Virus record (IMG/VR): IMGVR_UViG_3300021517_000007
Span: 1 to 48,745 of that record
Strand: one strand, 5' to 3'
Source of the DNA: a virus
Length of the DNA stretch: 48,745 nucleotides
Numbering within the stretch: the first letter of the stretch is position 1; each line of letters opens with the position of its first letter. Positions 31,613 to 37,284 of the stretch are shown in pieces. Under the pieces are notes generated by a model. It searched no databases. It was not told where the DNA came from and saw only the letters and a program-made list of their open reading frames with translations. Made by a program: the position numbers and the translations under genes.

Positions 31613-31951
31613 ATGGGTGTCAGCCCGGAGCTGTACAAGCGTAAGCCGTTCGAGGTCGAGGCCGTTCAGGTCACCGAGGACAACCTGGAGGATGTCGCCG
31701 ATTGGTGCGATGGCGAGGTGCGTTACACCGCATCGAGGACGCCGTTCGTCAAGGTGAACGTGCAGCGCCCCTTGTCGACGGGGCAGACTCGAGCGTTTGC
31801 TGGGGACTGGGTTCTCTACGCGGGACGAGGCTTCAAGGTGTATACCACTCGCGCATTCGAGAGCAACTTCGAGCCGGTGACTGATCTGGGCGAGGAGCTC
31901 GTTCTCATCAATCCGGAGCCTGAAGTCAAGGTCTTCAGTCACACTAGCTGA
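31613..31951 (+). CDS. PGDYG-type small phage protein
   Basis: A 112-aa protein behind AGAGGAGAAAG. The pattern RKPFEVEAVQVTEDNLEDVADWCDG, GDWVLYAGRGFKVYT and FESNFEPV is that of the small beta protein family usually described as PGDYG-like and common in phages. Here the core reads AGDWVLY. Its biochemical role is not known. Codons are GC-rich, suggesting good expression. Confidence 0.7.
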   Translation: MGVSPELYKRKPFEVEAVQVTEDNLEDVADWCDGEVRYTASRTPFVKVNVQRPLSTGQTRAFAGDWVLYAGRGFKVYTTRAFESNFEPVTDLGEELVLINPEPEVKVFSHTS

Positions 31952-31961
31952 GACAGGAAAG

Positions 31962-32020
31962 ATAGGGGATGGAGCGGCGCCGGTACCGCTCATCTTAAAC
32001 GACTCAACAGAGCGCCCTAT
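31962..32020 (+). ncRNA. Candidate structured RNA element 1
   Basis: Closing stem ATAGGG (31962-31967) with CCCTAT (32015-32020). Inner stem GAGCGG (31972-31977) with CCGCTC (31986-31991), extended by GAT/ATC across a bulged G. The 3' strand carries the core CTTAAACGACTCAACAG. Loop GGCGC (31976-31980) could also pair with GCGCC (32012-32016). A second element at 32739-32802 has the same layout and core with different but still paired stems. It lies 25 nt upstream of the holin-like start, so a leader or riboregulator is possible. Confidence 0.5.
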
Positions 32021-32045
32021 ATTCTACTTGCAAAGGAGATTAGTC

Positions 32046-32258
32046 ATGGACTTGGTGCTCGAGTCGAGAAAAGCCCTTCTATCGGGCTTGTTCGCTGCCA
32101 TCGCATATCTGGTGCCGCTGGTCGACGATGGACTGCTATGGAGTGAGATCCTGCAAGCTGTGGTGGCTTTTGGCGTTGCGGCCGGCGTTACCTGGGCCGT
32201 TCCAAACAAGCATTATGTGCGAGTCGCACCTAAGCAAAATGTGGGCGATGATGGATGA
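32046..32258 (+). CDS. Holin-like small membrane protein
   Basis: A 70-aa protein, ATG 32046 behind AAAGGAG. Two hydrophobic helices (ALLSGLFAAIAYLVPLV and ILQAVVAFGVAAGVTWAVPN) are separated by an acidic turn (DDGLLWSE). The helix-turn-helix layout and the AGV.TWAVPN end resemble small phage holins of Gram-positive systems. It lies far from the amidase, so it could be the holin, an antiholin or simply a membrane protein. Confidence 0.6.
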   Translation: MDLVLESRKALLSGLFAAIAYLVPLVDDGLLWSEILQAVVAFGVAAGVTWAVPNKHYVRVAPKQNVGDDG

Positions 32259-32421
32259 GTTCAACACTGACCCAAGCGACTGGGCTACTCATTTTCTCGC
32301 GGTTTTTGGCGATCGCATTCAGGGGAGTGTCCCCGACCACAAAACTCTAACCGTCTGGTTCCAACGCGCTATTGAGGCCGGCCGCCAAGAAGCCCTAACT
32401 TTGCAGGGGCGCAGTCGTTGA
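32251..32421 (+). CDS. Small protein, unknown function
   Basis: About 56 aa; starts are possible at ATG 32239, 32248 or 32251, all overlapping the previous gene's end. The product is DEFNTDPSDWATHFLAVFGD then a helical IEAGRQEALTLQGRSR tail. The stop overlaps the next ATG. Its overlaps with both neighbours fit a translationally coupled operon. No family is recognised. Confidence 0.5.
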   Translation: MDEFNTDPSDWATHFLAVFGDRIQGSVPDHKTLTVWFQRAIEAGRQEALTLQGRSR

Positions 32422-32663
32422 TGTGGGTTAAACGATTCTGGCGTAATCTTGTTGACTTGTCCGATCTTACTATTTACCGCGTGCAACGGGAAAAACCGAT
32501 ATGGCGCCGGACATGGCAGACGGAATGGGAAAATTGCGAGTGGGCTGCCCGAAGCTATACCCGAGTTGGCGTGGTAGTCGTGTCTGCGGTTCGACGGACG
32601 TGGAGCGAAAAGCATGAGGAACGGTATGTTGCGTTTCGACGGGCGGTAAGAAAGATGCGCTAG
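32421..32663 (+). CDS. Basic Trp/Arg-rich protein
   Basis: An 80-aa basic protein beginning MWVKRFWRNLVDLSD, with WRRTWQTEWENCEWAAR and a Val-rich stretch (RVGVVVVSAVRRTW). ATG 32421 overlaps the upstream TGA. Amphipathic helices with many Trp and Arg suggest peripheral membrane contact. It ends at promoter P7. Function is unknown. Confidence 0.55.
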   Translation: MWVKRFWRNLVDLSDLTIYRVQREKPIWRRTWQTEWENCEWAARSYTRVGVVVVSAVRRTWSEKHEERYVAFRRAVRKMR

Positions 32664-32665
32664 CC

Positions 32666-32696
32666 TCGCGAATTTTACATCGTCTATAATGAGACC
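32666..32696 (+). promoter_or_regulatory. Phage promoter P7
   Basis: TCGCG 32666-32670, 14-nt spacer (AATTTTACATCGTC), TATAAT 32685-32690, GAGACC. Unlike the other promoters the CCCCCTAC extension is replaced by a perfect hairpin. Confidence 0.8.
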
Positions 32697-32737
32697 ACAA
32701 CGACTGTTTAGTCGTTGAACAATGGTCTATATTTTTC
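32692..32737 (+). ncRNA. Candidate short RNA at the P7 start site
   Basis: CAACGACT (32698-32705) pairs perfectly with AGTCGTTG (32710-32717) around GTTT. Flanking AGACCA (32692-32697) can pair with TGGTCT (32723-32728) across an AACAA bulge, and ATATTTTT follows. Transcription from P7 would begin at or next to this hairpin and meet a T-run about 45 nt later, as for a tiny RNA or an early attenuator ahead of the downstream genes. Confidence 0.45.
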
Positions 32738-32738
32738 G

Positions 32739-32802
32739 TCGGGGATCCGCAGAAGAAGTTTCGCACCTAGCTGCGGCTCTTAAACGACCAACAGGCGCCC
32801 GG
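32739..32802 (+). ncRNA. Candidate structured RNA element 2
   Basis: Closing stem TCGGG (32739-32743) with CCCGG (32798-32802), one G-U pair. Inner stem CCGCAG (32747-32752) with CTGCGG (32771-32776). The 3' strand carries CTCTTAAACGACCAACAGGCG, which matches the core of element 1 (31962-32020) apart from one- and two-base differences, while the stems differ in sequence but remain paired. It lies 27 nt upstream of a 26-aa membrane ORF. Confidence 0.5.
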
Positions 32803-32828
32803 AACCCCTGCGGCGAAAAGAGCAAAAT

Positions 32829-32909
32829 GTGGAAGACCTGCTATTCGTGCTAGTCATCACGTTCATTGTCTTGGTCTGGATCCTGGTTATATTCACGATT
32901 ATCCGGTAG
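32829..32909 (+). CDS. 26-aa membrane peptide
   Basis: GTG 32829 opens a 26-codon frame of almost pure membrane helix (LLFVLVITFIVLVWILVIF) ending TIIR. The ribosome site is weak (AAAAGAG). The stop TAG overlaps the AGGAGG used by the next gene, so translation of one should feed the other. The size is typical of tiny phage membrane peptides; function unknown. Confidence 0.5.
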   Translation: MEDLLFVLVITFIVLVWILVIFTIIR

Positions 32910-32917
32910 GAGGCGCT

Positions 32918-33169
32918 GTGTCCACCCACGATTTGATCTGGTACAAGAATCGGCGAACACCCGAAGTCGTTTTCACAGGTCGGCCCGGAACAAAAGGCGG
33001 AGCTGGAACCGCAGCCGGTCCCGTGATCAAACGTCGGCCAGCAACCGAGGACGAAGAGAAGATGATCGCCCGAGGCGAATGGGTGCGTGTGACACCGTCG
33101 GGCAAGAAACCGAACGACCGCGGATATTTGTCCGACCAGCAAAGTAAAATCCGTCCCAAATTTAACTAG
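32918..33169 (+). CDS. 83-aa basic protein, unknown function
   Basis: GTG 32918 follows TAGGAGG. The protein is basic and Gly/Pro-rich (RTPEVVFTGRPGTKGGAGTA, WVRVTPSGKKPNDRGYLS) without membrane segments. It may be partly disordered. Part of a run of small tightly spaced genes from 32.8 to 34.4 kb. No family is recognised. Confidence 0.6.
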   Translation: MSTHDLIWYKNRRTPEVVFTGRPGTKGGAGTAAGPVIKRRPATEDEEKMIARGEWVRVTPSGKKPNDRGYLSDQQSKIRPKFN

Positions 33170-33181
33170 ACAGGTGAAGAC

Positions 33182-33406
33182 GTGGAATCATCGGACCCGA
33201 CACGAATCATTCTTGACAGATTGTTAGGACGCGCCATCTACGCCAAGATGATAGCCGCGCGCGATAATAACCCGTGGTTGCGCTATATCTTGTTGACGCA
33301 AGAGGAACAGAACTTTTTGCGAATTGGCCCCCATACGAAGGATCGCATAATTGGCGGTCTCGTTATCATCACGCCCGAAGAGATCTCGTTACCGGAGGGA
33401 ATCTGA
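33182..33406 (+). CDS. 74-aa protein, unknown function
   Basis: GTG 33182 follows CAGGTGAAGAC. Residues form a mixed alpha/beta pattern (TRIILDRLLGRAIYAKMIAA, YILLTQEEQNFLRIG, GGLVIITPEEI). The stop is 1 nt before the next ATG. No family is recognised. Confidence 0.6.
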   Translation: MESSDPTRIILDRLLGRAIYAKMIAARDNNPWLRYILLTQEEQNFLRIGPHTKDRIIGGLVIITPEEISLPEGI

Positions 33407-33407
33407 A

Positions 33408-33689
33408 ATGAGCTTTGACCGAAGCGCCGTGGACATGGATAAGCAAATCGCGATTTGGGCCAAGAACAATACAGTCTTGCAAGTCACTCTCTGGCTGCCC
33501 GATGGTCCCGAGCCGCATCAGGGAAGTATCGAGCTCTATCAGGGTGTGATCGAGTATATTCTACCAATGCACGTTGTAATGCGCACGCAAGACGCGCGGA
33601 CAATTGCGTTTCCCAAGTATGACTTCTCGGTAGGGCGCTGGTATCAAATCGACGTTCTTAAGGAGACTGGAGATGCGGAAACAGCGTAA
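33408..33689 (+). CDS. 93-aa beta-rich protein, unknown function
   Basis: ATG 33408 follows GGAGGGAATC. Strand-rich core (VLQVTLWLPDGPEPHQGSIE, LYQGVIEYILPMHVVMRTQD) resembling a small beta-barrel. It overlaps the next gene by 17 nt. No family is recognised. Confidence 0.65.
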   Translation: MSFDRSAVDMDKQIAIWAKNNTVLQVTLWLPDGPEPHQGSIELYQGVIEYILPMHVVMRTQDARTIAFPKYDFSVGRWYQIDVLKETGDAETA

Positions 33690-33882
33690 TTGGGTGTACA
33701 TAAATCTCTTGGGGCGGACGATTGATATTTATCAAACAAACAACCCTCACCTGTATTCGGGCGTGGTTTGGGACGGAACGCGTCGTATCGGTTATTTGCT
33801 CAAACTTCGATCAGTTGTCGTCTTAATTTGCTATCGTCCGGGCCCTGTTAAAACAAATTCAGCTCCGCGCAAAACAGAATAA
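33673..33882 (+). CDS. 69-aa basic protein, unknown function
   Basis: ATG 33673 follows AAGGAGACTGGAG inside the end of the upstream gene. The product has strands (NWVYINLLGRTIDIYQTNN, GYLLKLRSVVVLICYR) and a basic tail. No family is recognised. Confidence 0.55.
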   Translation: MRKQRNWVYINLLGRTIDIYQTNNPHLYSGVVWDGTRRIGYLLKLRSVVVLICYRPGPVKTNSAPRKTE

Positions 33883-33921
33883 AACCAACCCCCTTCTTGT
33901 GTAACGAAATCGGAGGACCTA

Positions 33922-34134
33922 ATGAGATCAAACCGCGTCCCGTATCCGACTGACAGGCGCGTTAAGAGTATGGTCTATGACAAGACGACCAACACTCTCT
34001 ACGCAAGCGTGACTGAAGCAGAAAGAGCGCTGTCCCTGCCTAAAGGCACTATTTGGGATGGAATTCGAACCAACGTCACACCCAGAGGGCACAAATTCGT
34101 TCTCCTCTCTCTGGACCCCATTTTTCGCCACTAA
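33922..34134 (+). CDS. NUMOD1-like DNA-binding protein
   Basis: A 70-aa protein, ATG 33922 after GGAGG. The sequence VYDKTTNTLYASVTEAERAL followed by SLPKGTIWDGIRTN fits the NUMOD1 DNA-binding module of HNH/GIY-YIG homing endonucleases, where the helix pair contacts the target. No nuclease domain is attached, so it is either a free DNA-binding protein or what is left of a homing endonuclease. Confidence 0.6.
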   Translation: MRSNRVPYPTDRRVKSMVYDKTTNTLYASVTEAERALSLPKGTIWDGIRTNVTPRGHKFVLLSLDPIFRH

Positions 34135-34160
34135 TCACCGACCTATATTTGGAGACTTCT

Positions 34161-34418
34161 ATGGTTTCGTATCAAGACGCAGTCAACGCAGCGGCTCGTG
34201 CATGGGATGGTGTTGACCTAACAGACATCTGTCTGCACGAGCATTGTGCCTTGAACCACACGGCTGACCAACTGATGCGTCGTGAGTATTTGCGCGGGCA
34301 AGTCGAGTTAATTAGCGAACTTGGTTTGGACAGCTCTGCAGCTTGGATGGACGATGACATGCGAGTTCTACGTATTGCTCGAGCTATCCAACGTGCGGTA
34401 GACGGTAAGCAGCCGTAG
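34161..34418 (+). CDS. 85-aa helical protein, unknown function
   Basis: ATG 34161 follows TTTGGAG. Helical acidic protein (YQDAVNAAARAWDGVDLTDI, CLHEHCALNHTADQLMRREY) with His and Cys residues that could bind metal (CLHEHC). It is the last gene before terminator T7. No family is recognised. Confidence 0.6.
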   Translation: MVSYQDAVNAAARAWDGVDLTDICLHEHCALNHTADQLMRREYLRGQVELISELGLDSSAAWMDDDMRVLRIARAIQRAVDGKQP

Positions 34419-34431
34419 CGCCGACGCCAAA

Positions 34432-34463
34432 AACTAAAACTCTCACAAGGGGTTTTAGTTTTG
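34432..34463 (+). terminator. Intrinsic terminator T7
   Basis: AACTAAAACTC (34432-34442) pairs with GGGTTTTAGTT (34450-34460, one G-U pair) with a CACAA-containing loop, followed by TTTT. Same style as T1-T6. Confidence 0.85.
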
Positions 34464-34481
34464 CCTCGGAGGGAGATATTT

Positions 34482-34919
34482 ATGGTCAACACTTTTCTGC
34501 CTGAGATTGGTTATTATGAATCACTCACACGTCTAGACCAAAAACGCCTTGGAAAGCAGCGGGTCGAGACGATGCAGATCCTCAAGGCTTTGCGTGGGGA
34601 GACTAAGGGGTGGCGCACGCATCCCGCAGCTCGCATGTGGCAAGGCTACGAGGGATCGCTTTGCGCATATGGGCTGATCTCCTGCCGAGTCTGGCGAACC
34701 CGTGGATACGCAGACTCTCTACTGCCATATTTCACACAGATGCTAAAGGAATACCCGGATCGCCAGGTTCCGTGGTGGCACGGGATCAAAGAATTTCATC
34801 GCTCGCATCAGAGCAATCTCATCCGGAAGGATCCAGGTCGATACAGTCTGATGTGGCCGGGGGTGCCAGCGGATCTACCATATTATTGGCCGGTCTCGCG
34901 GGAATCACATGTTGTATAA
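34482..34919 (+). CDS. MSMEG_6728-like protein, pyrimidine-dimer DNA glycosylase-related
   Basis: A 145-aa protein starting at ATG 34482 behind GAGGGAG. The pattern NTFLPEIGYYESLTRLDQKR, LGKQRVETMQILKALRG, GWRTHPAARMWQGYEGSL and RGYADS is that of the MSMEG_6728 family, related to T4 endonuclease V type repair glycosylases. A role in repair of UV-damaged phage DNA is likely from family knowledge. The last 8 codons overlap promoter P8, so coding sequence and promoter share DNA. Confidence 0.75.
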   Translation: MVNTFLPEIGYYESLTRLDQKRLGKQRVETMQILKALRGETKGWRTHPAARMWQGYEGSLCAYGLISCRVWRTRGYADSLLPYFTQMLKEYPDRQVPWWHGIKEFHRSHQSNLIRKDPGRYSLMWPGVPADLPYYWPVSRESHVV

Positions 34920-34932
34920 TGAGACCCCCTAC
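34896..34932 (+). promoter_or_regulatory. Phage promoter P8
   Basis: TCGCG 34896-34900, 14-nt spacer (GGAATCACATGTTG), TATAAT 34915-34920, GAGACCCCCTAC. It overlaps the 3' end of the upstream gene and is followed at once by a terminator-like hairpin. Confidence 0.8.
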
Positions 34933-34948
34933 ATGGGGGTACAGTTTT
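34924..34948 (+). terminator. Hairpin with T-run immediately after P8
   Basis: ACCCCC (34924-34929) pairs with GGGGGT (34935-34940) around TACAT, then ACAGTTTTG. A transcript from P8 would end within about 25-30 nt. It may be an attenuator, a tiny RNA, or the remnant of a cassette whose gene was lost. Confidence 0.55.
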
Positions 34949-34949
34949 G

Positions 34950-34986
34950 TCCGCCGGCCTTGCGAGCATATAATCAGACCCCCTAC
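34950..34986 (+). promoter_or_regulatory. Phage promoter P9 (divergent variant)
   Basis: TATAAT 34969-34974 followed by CAGACCCCCTAC, with TTGC upstream. The TCGCG box is degenerate (TCCGC). It drives the HNH gene at 35001 and the helicase after it. Confidence 0.65.
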
Positions 34987-35000
34987 TGAAAGGAAGTGCG

Positions 35001-35312
35001 ATGGATCTCGAGCAGTGGTTGGCGATCCCCGAATTCCCCAACTACCTTGTGAGCGACTGGGGGCGCGTCTACGATATTCAAAAGAAGAGGCTAGTCCCAT
35101 ACGCTTTGCTCAAGTTGCAGGAAGGGGCCACGACGACGTCCTATTTGACCGTACAACTGACCAATGCAGACGGGCGCACCTGGCGCGTAGTGCACCGCCT
35201 CGTCGCAAAGGCGTTCGTTCCTGGTTTTGAGCCGGGCGGGCTTGTCGCGCATCTGGACGGGGATACGTTCTACAACAACGCGTCCAATCTTGCATGGACC
35301 TCGGACACGTGA
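35001..35312 (+). CDS. NUMOD4/HNH-type homing endonuclease
   Basis: A 103-aa protein. NUMOD4 motif WLAIPEFPNYLVSDWGRVYD at the N-terminus, then an HNH-like core: VVHRLVAKAFVPG, VAHLDGDTFYNNASNLAW. GAAAGGAAG precedes the ATG. Such proteins cut DNA at specific sites and spread by homing, often next to essential genes, here the SF2 helicase. The stop overlaps the helicase GTG start. Confidence 0.8.
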   Translation: MDLEQWLAIPEFPNYLVSDWGRVYDIQKKRLVPYALLKLQEGATTTSYLTVQLTNADGRTWRVVHRLVAKAFVPGFEPGGLVAHLDGDTFYNNASNLAWTSDT

Positions 35313-36442
35313 AGCTATATCCGCATCAGGAGGAGGCTCTCGCGAAGTTGTCGACGGGCAAGATTCTGTATGGTCCTGTGGGTTCGGGCAAGACGTTGAC
35401 CGCTCTGGTATATTACCAGCGGAACCACAGTGACCGTAAGCTGCTTGTCATCACCACTGCGAAGAAGCGGGACAGCGGTGACTGGGAACGAGAGGCGGCT
35501 TTGGTAGGAGTAACGGAGTTGACCGTCGACAGTTGGCAGAACTTGGCGAAATATACGGATGCTGAGGGTATATTTCTCATTGCGGACGAACAGCGACTGG
35601 TTGGGTATGGGGCCTGGGTCAAGGCGTTTCTGAAGGTCGTCAAAGACAACCCTTGGATTTTGTTGTCGGCAACGCCGGGCGACACATGGATGGATTACGT
35701 TCCGGTCTTTATCGCAAATGGGTTCTACAAGAACAAGACGGATTTCACCCGGCAACATGCCGTGTACAATACTTTTACCAAGTTCCCTAAAGTCGATCGC
35801 TACGTTGGTCTTACCAAACTGTACAAGCTGCGTGCGCAGATTCTTGTGGGGATGACTTACCGATCGCATCTTGACCGAGAGTTCGTTGAAACACCTGTGC
35901 AATACGACCGTGAGAAGTATATTCAGGTGTGGCGGGATCGTTGGGACGTCTTCAAAGAGGCACCGATCGAGACTATCTCCAACACCTTCTACGTAGCAAG
36001 AAAGGTCTTGAATACGGACGAGACAAGGTTCCTTGCGGTGAGGGCTTTGCTGGAAAAACATCCCCGTTTAGTTATATTCTACAACTTTGACTATGAGCTT
36101 GCGATCCTGCGGGAGCTTGCCGAAGATGTAGCAGTTGCGGAATGGAACGGGCATCGTCATGAAGACATCCCGACCTCAGATTCCTGGGTATATTTGGTGC
36201 AGTATCTGGCCGGGGCCGAAGGATGGAATTGCACTGAGACTAACGCTATGTGCTTTTATTCGCTTACTTATTCGTATCGCATGTATAAGCAAGCGCAAGG
36301 ACGAATCGATCGTCTTGACTCACAGCATGAGAAGTTATATTACTACACGTTGATGAGTGCGGCGCCTCTGGATCGGGCAATTCGCGAAGCGCTTCGGCGA
36401 AAGCGTTCTTTCAACGAGTCTAGTCGCTCGGCATATTTGTAA
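35309..36442 (+). CDS. SF2 DNA helicase
   Basis: A 377-aa SNF2-like/DEAD-type helicase. Q-motif region LYPHQEEALAKL, Walker A GPVGSGKT (residues about 22-29), motif II IADEQ (a DEAD variant), motif III LLSATPGDTW, and motif VI QAQGRIDRLD. It translocates on duplex DNA in replication, repair or recombination. GTG 35309 is coupled to the HNH stop; an in-frame ATG at 35294 is upstream. The tRNA gene begins 7 nt after the stop. Confidence 0.87.
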   Translation: MKLYPHQEEALAKLSTGKILYGPVGSGKTLTALVYYQRNHSDRKLLVITTAKKRDSGDWEREAALVGVTELTVDSWQNLAKYTDAEGIFLIADEQRLVGYGAWVKAFLKVVKDNPWILLSATPGDTWMDYVPVFIANGFYKNKTDFTRQHAVYNTFTKFPKVDRYVGLTKLYKLRAQILVGMTYRSHLDREFVETPVQYDREKYIQVWRDRWDVFKEAPIETISNTFYVARKVLNTDETRFLAVRALLEKHPRLVIFYNFDYELAILRELAEDVAVAEWNGHRHEDIPTSDSWVYLVQYLAGAEGWNCTETNAMCFYSLTYSYRMYKQAQGRIDRLDSQHEKLYYYTLMSAAPLDRAIREALRRKRSFNESSRSAYL

Positions 36443-36449
36443 GGGGTTT

Positions 36450-36522
36450 GGGCCTCTAGCTCAATTGGCAGAGTAGCGGACTTTTAATCCGTAAGGTGTG
36501 GGTTCGAGTCCCACGGGGCCCA
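36450..36522 (+). tRNA. tRNA-Lys (anticodon TTT)
   Basis: A 73-nt cloverleaf. Acceptor GGGCCTC (36450-36456) pairs with GGGGCCC (36515-36521), discriminator A 36522. D arm GCTC...GAGT, anticodon arm GCGGA-CTTTTAA-TCCGT giving TTT, T arm GTGGGTTCGAGTCCCAC. CCA is not encoded. It reads AAA/AAG. Promoter P10 begins 2 nt after it. Confidence 0.95.
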
Positions 36523-36523
36523 C

Positions 36524-36560
36524 GCGCGAAAATTGCAGGGCATATAATGAGACCCCCTAC
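36524..36560 (+). promoter_or_regulatory. Phage promoter P10
   Basis: GCGCG 36524-36528, spacer AAAATTGCAGGGCA, TATAAT 36543-36548, GAGACCCCCTAC. It drives the 89-aa protein at 36578. Confidence 0.85.
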
Positions 36561-36577
36561 TATTTGAAAGGACCGAG

Positions 36578-36847
36578 ATGAACCCCTATTATCTTGCCCG
36601 AGTGATTGTTGTTGGGGCATCCTCCGCCCTTGCAGGTGTTAAGATTGCAAAGACCGTTCAGGCGGGACGAGCTGCACGCGAAGAGATTCTTGAGAACCAT
36701 TATCGAGAGCTTGCCGCGATCAAGCTCGCCGGCCGACGAGTCAACGACAAACTTGACATTCACGGATTGAAGTATGCCCCAGACGCAGAAACACTCATGA
36801 GCGAGTTTAAATGGGAGATCATTATCGCTAACGAAGAGCTGAAGTGA
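36578..36847 (+). CDS. 89-aa membrane-anchored helical protein
   Basis: ATG 36578 follows GAAAGGACCGAG. The N-terminal segment (YLARVIVVGASSALAGVKIA) is a short membrane anchor, followed by a charged helix (GRAAREEILENHYRELAAIK) and an acidic C-terminus. It is a single-gene cassette between P10 and T8, like those at 19.7-24.1 kb but placed beside the putative origin. Function is unknown. Confidence 0.75.
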   Translation: MNPYYLARVIVVGASSALAGVKIAKTVQAGRAAREEILENHYRELAAIKLAGRRVNDKLDIHGLKYAPDAETLMSEFKWEIIIANEELK

Positions 36848-36863
36848 TCTCACACCCCCAAAA

Positions 36864-36895
36864 AACTAAGGTGCCCACACGGCATTTTAGTTTTA
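36864..36895 (+). terminator. Intrinsic terminator T8
   Basis: AACTAAGGTGCC (36864-36875) pairs with GGCATTTTAGTT (36881-36892; two G-U pairs) around a CACAC loop, followed by TTT. Confidence 0.8.
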
Positions 36896-36897
36896 TC

Positions 36898-37260
36898 TTC
36901 CAGGCTAAAAAAAGGACAAAACGGACATTTCGGGTCGGGAAAAATATGAGATACCAAGCGTTTTTGAAAACTGGTCGGGAAATCGGGAAAAATGTTGGCC
37001 AAAAAAGGGCCAAAAAGAGGGTAAATTTGAAAATTTTAGTGCAAAAACAGGGGGTTTCATTGTCAATAAGAGGGCCTAAAATGTGTACAAATCGGACATT
37101 TAGGACATTTTGGTCGGGAAAACGGGAAAAATATACCCCCTTTCTAAGACTTTTTGGAAAGTAAAAAAAATAGAGAAAAAAACACGTTCTCCAGAAAACT
37201 TTTTGGGTCGAAAATCGATGTTTTTCCCGACCCTTTTTCCCGACCCTACAAAACCGTTAA
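36898..37260. repeat. A-rich noncoding block with iteron-like repeats; candidate origin
   Basis: The only gap over 300 bases (36848-37284) lacking a convincing gene. GGTCGGGAA-type copies lie at 36933-36947, 36973-36994 (with a second half repeat) and 37112-37135. Two perfect inverted copies, TTTTTCCCGACCC, lie in tandem at 37221-37233 and 37234-37246. CGGACATTT also occurs at 36922 and 37093, with AGGACATTTT at 37102. The block is far richer in A than its neighbours and sits among replication genes, as expected of an origin with initiator iterons. A transcription-control region is an alternative. Confidence 0.5.
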
Positions 37261-37284
37261 TTTCCATCCGATCGAGGAGGTTCG

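Noticed and set aside
36450-36522. tRNA-Lys as an attB/attP-type integration site
   Set aside because: It is a complete tRNA within a gene-dense lytic-type genome and no integrase accompanies it.
19726-36560. CRISPR-like array or phage repressor stoperators from the repeated TATAATGAGACC sites
   Set aside because: Copies are dispersed and each precedes a gene or hairpin at promoter distance; no repressor gene is seen, and there are no spacers of uniform length.
36844-37164. 106-codon plus frame through terminator T8 and the repeat block
   Set aside because: Lys/Arg-rich because the DNA is A/G-rich; it runs through a terminator and has no ribosome site.
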